A stretch of DNA of 64,000 nucleotides from positions 434,001 through 498,000 of the forward strand of contig JAVSML010000995.1 in NCBI GenBank assembly GCA_038503035.1, written 5' to 3'. The first letter of the stretch is position 1; each line of letters opens with the position of its first letter. This DNA is from Crocodylus rhombifer. Lineage: Eukaryota > Chordata > Crocodylia > Crocodylidae. The notes under the pieces are model-generated. The model did not search any database, was not told the DNA's origin, and saw only the letters and a list, made by a program, of their open reading frames with translations. Shown in pieces: positions 57,384 to 64,000 of this stretch. Made by a program: the position numbers and the translations under genes.

Positions 57384-58468
57384 GTACCCAAACAGTAACA
57401 CACTGTCTTTCAGTTTTTCAGATGTGTGTGCTTATATGCACAAAATCCTGCGGAATGTTTGTTAACAGCTTAGGGGAAATGGGTTCAGGTGCTTAGACTC
57501 CTGGCCAGTTTTATTCCTGGTATATACTCTGAGGACTTACTTGGTTTTCAGACTGCAAAGTAGTTAACTCCGCAGACACTGCTCTTCTGTTTTTACTGAG
57601 AGTAAAAAACATGGGCAGACTGTATTGGTATCTTCAGTTTTACTGGTGGGCAAAATGCTTTGCTTTAAGTTGCATACCGTGTTTTTGTTTAAGTGACTTT
57701 CTAAACATTGTAAGACTGCTGAAACTGGCTGATGTGTGGTTTATAAGTCAGAGTTAATGTCTAGTCATACCAGAATTTTAGTTTAGCCCACTTTGATTTT
57801 TTTTTCTCTGTATAAAACAGATTTACCCCACTGGATTGAGCATCAACATTTATTTTGACACACAAGAATAGTAGCATGGGTGAAGTGTTTAGTATGTCTC
57901 TTACTGTTCTGGGTTCTAGTTGGCATTTCTTACTTGGGTGATCTCTTACTGACCTTGGTAAGGATTTTGTTTCACTAAGGCGCTCTGAGTAGGACTCTTA
58001 GGACTTCATTTTCCCAAAGCCTTTAGCTTAACTTTTACTTGCACTCCCGGGTGACGTGGTTCAAACCCCATTTGAGTCTTTAGAAGGCATCCCAGTGGCT
58101 TTAGTGGCATTTGGATCGGGTCCCTTTTGTGTCAGACTTTACATAATTGAAGCTTTACTTATGAAAAAAAATGTTCTGCAACATGAATACATTTTAATTA
58201 TACTAAAACAGGCCTTAAAGAATCTTATTTGTAACTATTGAATAAAAATCTATCATGAGTGTTGTTGAATAAGTTTATTCTTTGCTGAGTGTTCTGCAGA
58301 AATGATAATATTTGACAACTTTTGATGAAAATACTATATGAAAGCTGGTTATGATGATTGCTAGTATCGGCTGGATTTATTACTGCCATATCAAGGCAAT
58401 GGATTAATTTAAATTTAATATGGAGTTTATATTATAAAACAACATTTTTTACTCATCATTTGGTGTAG
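57384..58468 (+). other. UTRN: UTRN intron 16
   Basis: This is a 1.1-kb intron. I see no recognisable element. Confidence 0.85.
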
Positions 58469-58638
58469 GTGACTCAGGCTGTGGGAAGTATAGGGTTGTC
58501 CCAAGTTTCACACAAGACTGTTATGGAAATGGCATCTGTAAAGGAGCAGGTGACAGTAAAACGGTCCAGACAAGAATTGCCACCACCTCCCCCACCAAAG
58601 AAAAGACAAATCCCTCCGGACATTGAAACAAAGAAAAA
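58469..58638 (+). CDS. UTRN: Utrophin exon 17 (proline-rich linker after repeat 3)
   Basis: The 170-bp exon starts in phase 0 and ends with two bases of a Lys codon. The acceptor is tttggtgtag and the donor gtaaga. It encodes [40 protein letters not shown], then [16 protein letters not shown]. The six-proline run followed by KKRQI is the linker (hinge 2 region) between repeats 3 and 4. Upstream of it this exon is one of the least conserved parts of the rod. It is slightly shorter than dystrophin exon 17 (176 bp as recalled). Confidence 0.97.
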
Positions 58639-59539
58639 GTAAGAACACGTTGTTGGCGTTTTTACTCACCACATAACTTTTTCAATTTCATTTCAGAATG
58701 AAAGACTAAGGAAAATATCTTGATTTAAAAAAAGAGGCATTTGTTACTTGTATTGTAGTTTTTCGGGCCCTGATTTAGCTGAAATTTTTAGTTGTTTTGT
58801 GTTGATCCCTTTGTGATAGTAGGGTTCATTTTGCACTGAATCCCTGCTCAAGCACAACCTGCAACTTTGCCAAGGTTTAAGTGGTGACTAAATCTTTTGG
58901 AAGTAATAGATAACTATTAATCCTTTCCTTGGTCAAAAATCAAATGATCTGTCTTTTCTCTCAAATGTGTTTTCTTATAGACCTGACTTCTGGTTTAAGT
59001 TGTGAGGCTGATTAACTGTGTATTGTGTGGATGTTTGTGTGTGTGGTGGGTGACGCCAATTAGACGCTCTGTTCTCTGTGCCTAAATGAGTGACTGAAAA
59101 TGTCATTTATTGTACCCGTTTTCCTTGGTAAAAGCATTTTGGGTCTCTCAAAGAAAGCCACAGTGCAACCATTGCAAAGTACTTTATTTAGTTATTTCTT
59201 TCAAATTTTATTAGAAAGGTATAGTAGCACAGAAAAAGGTGGACCATGAAAAAAGAGAAGATGCAAAATTTTTAGCGAGATCTTATTTTGGAGATCCCTG
59301 TTCCTACTCCCACCTCTACCCCTACTTCCATCCAAATCTAAGGAGGTGTCCTTTATAAAATATCATACTTACAACTAGATGCTGTTGTTAAGATACATGA
59401 ACAAGGAAATGCTGTCCCTGTATTTATCTTAGGCCTCTTGCTTTTCATTCCTTTTACACTTTTAAAAAAAATCAGCAGTTTGAATTCTCTGTATACCTAA
59501 GTATTGGGCCTGAATCAGGAACAGGGCTTCACTGTCCTA

Positions 59540-59695
59540 GGTGTAGTTCTCATTTTACAGATGGAGAATGGAGACAGAGAGAGATTAAAGGGGTTGCTCA
59601 GAGTCACACAGGCAGTCCAAGAAACTGAACCTAGATTTCTGAAGTCCTAGCCTAGTGTTTTAACCATAATGCCATCCTTCCTCTTAGTGGTTCCT
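59540..59695 (+). mobile_element. MIR SINE
   Basis: The sequence cattttacagatggagaatg...gagattaaaggggttgctca, gagtcacacaggcagt, then actgaacctagatttctgaa and gttttaaccataatgcc follows the MIR core and 3' part closely. MIR is an ancient amniote-wide tRNA-derived SINE. This copy lacks the 5' tRNA head and is diverged. Confidence 0.85.
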
Positions 59696-60106
59696 GCTGT
59701 ACAAACTGTTTTTGCTTTATCATCTGCCTTCCTTGTATTAAAGTTGTATCAGCAAGTGTACTGGGGGGAAAAAAATGGTTAAACTTTCAGTTGCTGTTTT
59801 CTTGCTGTACCTCCCTGTAGCTTGTATTTGAGCCAGTAAATGAACAATGACAGGAAATCTGCAGATTCTCCCATGAACAGTTCCTTAGTGACTAACATTA
59901 ACTTGCCAGAATTTGTTTCTCACTGGAATTATTTACAGGCATTTGTTTTGCAGTAGGGTTTGTTTTTATGGGTGAGTGAGAGAGCAGTATAAGCAGAGGT
60001 TTAACTTTAAGCCAGTGCAGTTCTGCCTTGTGAGTGGACATCCCCATTTGGTATAAGAATGGTGTTTTTAATTTTTAATTAGGTAGTGTGGAAGGTGTTT
60101 AAGCCA

Positions 60107-60378
60107 GTGGTGCTCAGCCTTCTTAGATCTGAGGCACCTCTAATTAGATTTGAGGAACTCCTCAGGAAGTGCTAGCTCTTAAGTTTTCACTCTTTTCTTA
60201 ACTATGGAAAAATAATAGAACCTTTTTATTGCAAAGAATTCAGAAAGATTAAAAGCTGAACTGTTTTTAACACTATGAATGAAATCTCTGGTTTTATTTT
60301 GTGAATCAAGTTTCCACACCTGATTCCAGAAAACCCGTGAAAGGATCTCCTGGGTGCTGTAACATCTGGGTTGGGAAT
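60107..60378. mobile_element. hAT-like MITE
   Basis: It begins cagtggtgctcagccttct and ends near gggttgggaatga. The gaggcacctc and tcctgggtgctgtaac strings match relatives at 21209 and 29921. The ends are diverged. Confidence 0.6.
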
Positions 60379-61184
60379 GAACAAGAAGGTTATGCTGGCA
60401 TGGAATGACTTAGAGCCTGTATTGTAAGCCAGTTGTCAGCAGTTCATTCAGAAACGTTTTCCCATTGTTTTCCATTTCCTATCATTATTGTTACAGAAGA
60501 CTAGAGCCAAATCATTCATAGTTCACTTCCATTGAGTCATTTCAATGCTTCAAAGTTTGGCACCTCTACGACAGCAGCCTAAATCAAGAGAATTAGGAGC
60601 TTAAGATAGTTTACAGTCATTGAGGGTATTTTGCCACCTCCAAAGGGCAAACTCTTGTCAGATTTGGGGCTGGAAGGAGAACAAGCAAGAGTGCCTGAAA
60701 CAGTAGCCTAGTGACCCTGGTGCTCTAGTTACTTTTTTTGACACGACTGTCTAAAGTACACAGACAGCCCAGCTATCTGTTTCTCATTGGCCTTGTCGTT
60801 TACTTGTTTACACCCCCCGCCAATCATGGGCCTACTTCATCACTCAGTCTACAGAATCAGGCTCCCTTTTTCTTATTTTCCTTCTGGCCCCATAAATCTT
60901 GAATTCATTTACTTGTTGTCCCAGATTTAGTAGGAGGGATAGAAGGTACCATCACCCACCCTCTTCTATTAGGACACTCTTCCGGGATGTGGGAGATGTT
61001 TGTTTGAACCCTGCTCAGGCTGAGGAAAGCCAAAAACGCAGGTGTCCCACTTTTTGGGCAAGTGCTGTAACGACTAATGTATTATGCAGGAGGTGGGCAT
61101 CTCTGGATGTTCTTTGTTTTGTACTGAACTCCTTACTGTCCATGTCAGTTGCGCATCAGAGGCAGAATTTTATTTCACCTAGCT

Positions 61185-61371
61185 CAGGGGTGGGCAATTA
61201 TTTTGGGAGGAGGGCTGCTTACTGAGTTTTGGCAAGCCATCGAGGGCTGCCTGACAGGCAGCCAGAGGCAGATTAATATTCATTTTCTAAATTTTTGTAG
61301 GGGTCCTGCGGGCTGGATAGAATGGCCTGGCGAGCCGCATTGCGCCCCCGGGCTGCATTTTGCCCACCCCG
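61185..61371 (+). mobile_element. Small hAT MITE with partial target duplication
   Basis: It starts caggggtgggcaattatttt and ends ttgcccaccccg, an inverted pair. It is flanked by acctagct (61177-61184) and acctagtg (61372-61379), which share the first six bases. The interior gccatcgagggctgcctgac parallels the copy at 24185-24380. The 187-bp element is non-autonomous. Confidence 0.85.
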
Positions 61372-62428
61372 ACCTAGTGGATGAGCAAAGGGCAGCTTAA
61401 GGCCAATTCTGAATTTCCCCTGCAAAAGTGTGTGAACAATTCTGTTACCTCCTCTGGCTGCCTTAGTATTCCCAATATAGGAATAGGGAGATGTCTGTGT
61501 GTCTTTGGAGGGTGATCTTATTCCTATAACTGAGGTGCTTACATGCCCAGGCAATAATTAGACTTGCTTCTACAGTTTTGCCAGGTAACTTGCAAGTGGC
61601 ACGTGGTCATGTACAAGGTGAAATCAAATTCTGCCTTAGGTGTATTCTGTAGGTGCTGACAGATTGAGGATTTTAAGTAGGCCGTAGGTACCTTCTAGCT
61701 CCAGTCTAGATTGTAATGGAGCTTTGGTAGGAGTTAACTACTCTGCTGCTCGATCTGGATTGCTTCTGAGCATGTCAATAAGCATTAGGAAACAGGGAAC
61801 TTTTTAGGCCAAAAATAGAGGTGCATAATGATTTGAGGTGTCTAAGTGGTTTTGGAGCAGCTGGAAAGTAGAAAAAACGGGATTTGGTCTGGATCACTAT
61901 TTGTGATTTTAAAATAGGTAAATCCTATTTAGCTGCCTACAAGAGTGATTTTTGGATGTGTCCCACAGTTCTTCAGCTACTGCTTCCATTTAAATGAATG
62001 GAAACTCTGGAAAACTGTGGTTCTTTTTTCTTAGTCATATTTTTTAGCTTGCTTTTATTGTTATTATATTAGAAAATGTAGGATGAGATTATGGCTTAGT
62101 ACAGTGACCCCTTGGGCACAGCTTCCGAACAGAAATAGTAGCCATCCACATTAAGGTGAATATCGATACAAAAATATGAATAATATCATGTTCATCAGAG
62201 TTTATGCAAAGAGTAGATGATATTGCAATAGTTTATTGAAGGGCCTGTAACCAGAGAGCTTTGTCACTGCTCATTTGTGGTAGGATAGTAATCTGGGAGT
62301 ACATGAATGTGTGCACAGCTCTGCTTTCTCGGGATTAATGAAGGAATGTGCTGAACTTAATAAAGGACACAATGATTGAACAGAGAAAAAATTTACTAAA
62401 AATTGTATCGTCTGACCTTTTAAACCAG

Positions 62429-62552
62429 GTTTGATGCTGAAAATGCTGAGCTGTTGAACTGGATTTCAAAATCAAAAGCTACCATTCAGGCCACAAACAT
62501 CAAAGAATACAAGAAGATGAGAGAGACTTCAAACATGAAAGAAAAGTTGAAG
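62429..62552 (+). CDS. UTRN: Utrophin exon 18 (spectrin repeat 4 start)
   Basis: The 124-bp exon gives one base to finish Lys, then 41 codons, ending in phase 0. The acceptor is ttaaaccag and the donor gtaaaa. It encodes [40 protein letters not shown], then [16 protein letters not shown] is helix A of repeat 4, with its conserved Trp. The size equals dystrophin exon 18. Confidence 0.97.
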
Positions 62553-63997
62553 GTAAAATGAGATGATTGAAGGATGTTCCAGTGAATAGTTTATTTTGTC
62601 AGTTTAAGCTTGCAATCAGCTGGAGGTACAGGCTAGTCCGAGAGCTTCCTGTGGATTAGGTCTTGCTTTTGTTAACTAGGTTCAGATTGATGGACAGACA
62701 TGGGACTCTGACCATTCAAAATGTTATCACTGAATTTATTAGAATGCTTGTCAATTTACTAGAAGGGTTTTCATTTTGGTTTTGCTAATTTCTTTTTGGT
62801 GTACTGATGTGTGGATTTCTTGAGGATTATTAGATTTTCCTAAATATCCAGAAAGTTTGGAGTTAAAAAAAAAAAAAAATGCATTAAGACTTGGAAGGAT
62901 ATCATAGGATGTCATCTCAAGCTATTATTATTAATGAAATCATTGTTGATAGAACTGCTCAAGTGTGTACATCCTTTTCCAGAACAGAGCCTTGACTAGA
63001 AGAGTTTACAAGCTGTGATTCCATCTCCTGTGTGGAGACCCATTTGAGTCAGTAAGACAGCTTTCTTGGGTTTCTTGAATGAATTGCAGGTCTGCAGGAA
63101 GACTAGAGCAGAAAGAGGTAACAGAGTGAAAAGTCTGAGGAGAAAAGTATGAGGTCTTGAGGTTATGTGACAGATGATCATACATCTTAGGAAGGTGCAT
63201 ACTTTAAAAAAATGTAGTTTTAGACCACAGGTTGCAGGCTCTATCTGGCTTGCAAAGGCATTTTCTTCAGCTTGCCAAGGTTCAGTCTGGCTTGTGGTGG
63301 CACAGGGAATTGGCAGCCTACAGCTCAGTTCAGCACACCCTCTGCATCATGCCTTAAACCGTGCCCTCCAGCCCCTGCAGCACTTCTCTCAGAGGTCCTT
63401 CCTGCTGCTCTGCACCCTTAGGGCAGATTCCTGCCAAATTTACCTTTCCCCACTGGGACTGGGGACAGGAATTGGGAGCAGCAGGTGGTTTGGTTACTGT
63501 AAAAGAAAGCAGTGGCCCATGGTGGCAGTGGGGTTGCAAGTGCTGGCCTGCTGCTCAGAGAAGGTTGTTTGTCCCTGTTATAGACAGAGGCTCATAAGTT
63601 GTTTTGTTTTTGAAAGGGCAGAAGAGGAAGAGGTTGATGTATGGCGCAAAAGGGATTGGGAAGGACTTTCTTGGAGGGGATTAGAAGGGACCTTCTTGGA
63701 GGGGAGTCCCTGTGGGGAAAATTAAAAAGAGGGGAATGTGAAGGAATAGCTTAGGAAAATGTTCAGCTAAATTGCTGGGATTGAGGAGAGTTGTCTAACT
63801 GAGAATGGAAAGGAGGAAGGAGCTAAGAAGAAGGGGAGCCACCACATAAACTGGCCCTATCTCAACTTTAAAGTCCTAGACTAATTTTTTACTAGCAAGT
63901 TAAAGAAACCTGTAAGAAGCAGTTATTTTACTTTAAAAGAAGTCTTTGTTCCCGTGCCACTTTTGATTATTGTGTTTCCTGCATTTGAATTCAACAG
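62553..63997 (+). other. UTRN: UTRN intron 18 (possibly complete)
   Basis: It contains an A run near 62866-62879 and a GC-richer segment at 63220-63720. That segment has a 183-residue frame without recognisable features and is probably repeat-derived. If the acceptor at 63991-63997 is used, the intron is 1445 bp. Confidence 0.6.
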
Positions 63998-64000
63998 GAA
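63998..64000 (+). CDS. UTRN: Possible start of utrophin exon 19
   Basis: The window ends tttcctgcatttgaattcaacag|gaa. A pyrimidine-rich stretch and CAG make a credible acceptor, and the phase expected after exon 18 is 0, so the first codon would be Glu. Human exon 19 starts with Ala-Leu-Glu-Lys as I recall, so a Glu-Leu-Glu-Lys start is possible. Only three bases are visible, so this is a weak call. Confidence 0.4.

Larger units (their letters stand above)
58639..62428 (+). other. UTRN: UTRN intron 17 (3.8 kb)
   Basis: It contains a MIR SINE (59540-59695), a hAT-like element (60107-60378), an unrecognised repeat-like stretch with a B-box-like gtttgaaccctgc near 60991, and a small hAT element (61185-61371). 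The rest is plain intron. Confidence 0.85.
1..64000 (+). other. UTRN: UTRN (utrophin) gene body, end of intron 2 to start of exon 19
   Basis: Sixteen exons with consensus-compatible splice sites lie in order on the + strand and splice into one open frame without stops. Their sizes (62, 93, 78, 93, 173, 116, 161, 204, 182, 151, 120, 102, 108, 180, 170, 124) follow the known dystrophin-family exon pattern. Utrophin is a large cytoplasmic linker between F-actin and the dystroglycan complex at the membrane. The window covers the actin-binding end and the first rod repeats. Upstream first exons and promoter, and everything after exon 18, are outside. No second host gene is visible on either strand. 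Confidence 0.97.

Noticed and set aside
6787..62552. Assignment of the exons to dystrophin (DMD)
   Set aside because: The exon 8 length, absence of a dystrophin exon 9 counterpart, and residues such as [11 protein letters not shown] and [16 protein letters not shown] fit utrophin better.
63174..63725. 183-residue frame near the right edge
   Set aside because: It lies in intron 18 in GC-richer, probably repeat-derived DNA, with nothing resembling utrophin or another family.

Overview
The window is a piece of a vertebrate nuclear genome: the 5' part of the utrophin gene (UTRN) on the + strand. It holds 16 consecutive coding exons, equivalent to human exons 3 to 18, each bounded by AG/GT and joined in one continuous frame. 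Together they give 2117 coding nt, about 705 codons. The product is the N-terminal actin-binding domain (two calponin-homology domains), spectrin-like repeats 1 to 3, the proline-rich linker and the start of repeat 4. Utrophin is called over its paralogue dystrophin because of its short CH2-to-repeat-1 linker (no counterpart of dystrophin exon 9) and its paralogue-specific residues. The A-isoform N-terminal exons lie upstream of base 1. A possible exon 19 acceptor sits in the last ten bases.

The repeat content suggests a non-avian sauropsid, most likely a crocodilian, with a turtle as the alternative. There are long CR1 LINE copies with intact reverse-transcriptase stretches, many small hAT-like elements with terminal inverted repeats, an old MIR SINE and large introns. 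This is inference from repeat style and was not tested by a search.

Layout: 1-6786 is the end of intron 2, with a CR1 apparently nested in a hAT-like element, a GT microsatellite and an LTR-like AT-rich stretch. Exon 3 is at 6787-6848. Intron 3 (21.9 kb) carries a long-inverted-repeat element, a hAT element with a perfect target duplication, a pogo/Tigger-like element split by an antisense CR1, a tRNA-Gly-like SINE or pseudogene, a GC-rich hAT element with a perfect target duplication, a 10-N assembly gap, and a sense CR1 with a small 5' inversion. Exons 4 to 9 (28764-41848) finish the CH domains. Exons 10 to 18 (44754-62552) code for the spectrin-repeat rod. The introns between them hold minisatellite-rich hAT-like DNA, palindromic foldback elements, a MIR and shorter repeats.

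No other host gene, RNA gene cluster, CRISPR array or new gene system was found. The other long open frames are CR1 reverse-transcriptase remnants or by-products of GC-rich or palindromic repeats. The most informative observations concern repeat history: nested insertions, a twin-priming signature and large foldback elements. The utrophin reading frame itself is undamaged. Comparisons with human utrophin and dystrophin rely on remembered sequence and exon sizes, not on an alignment run.
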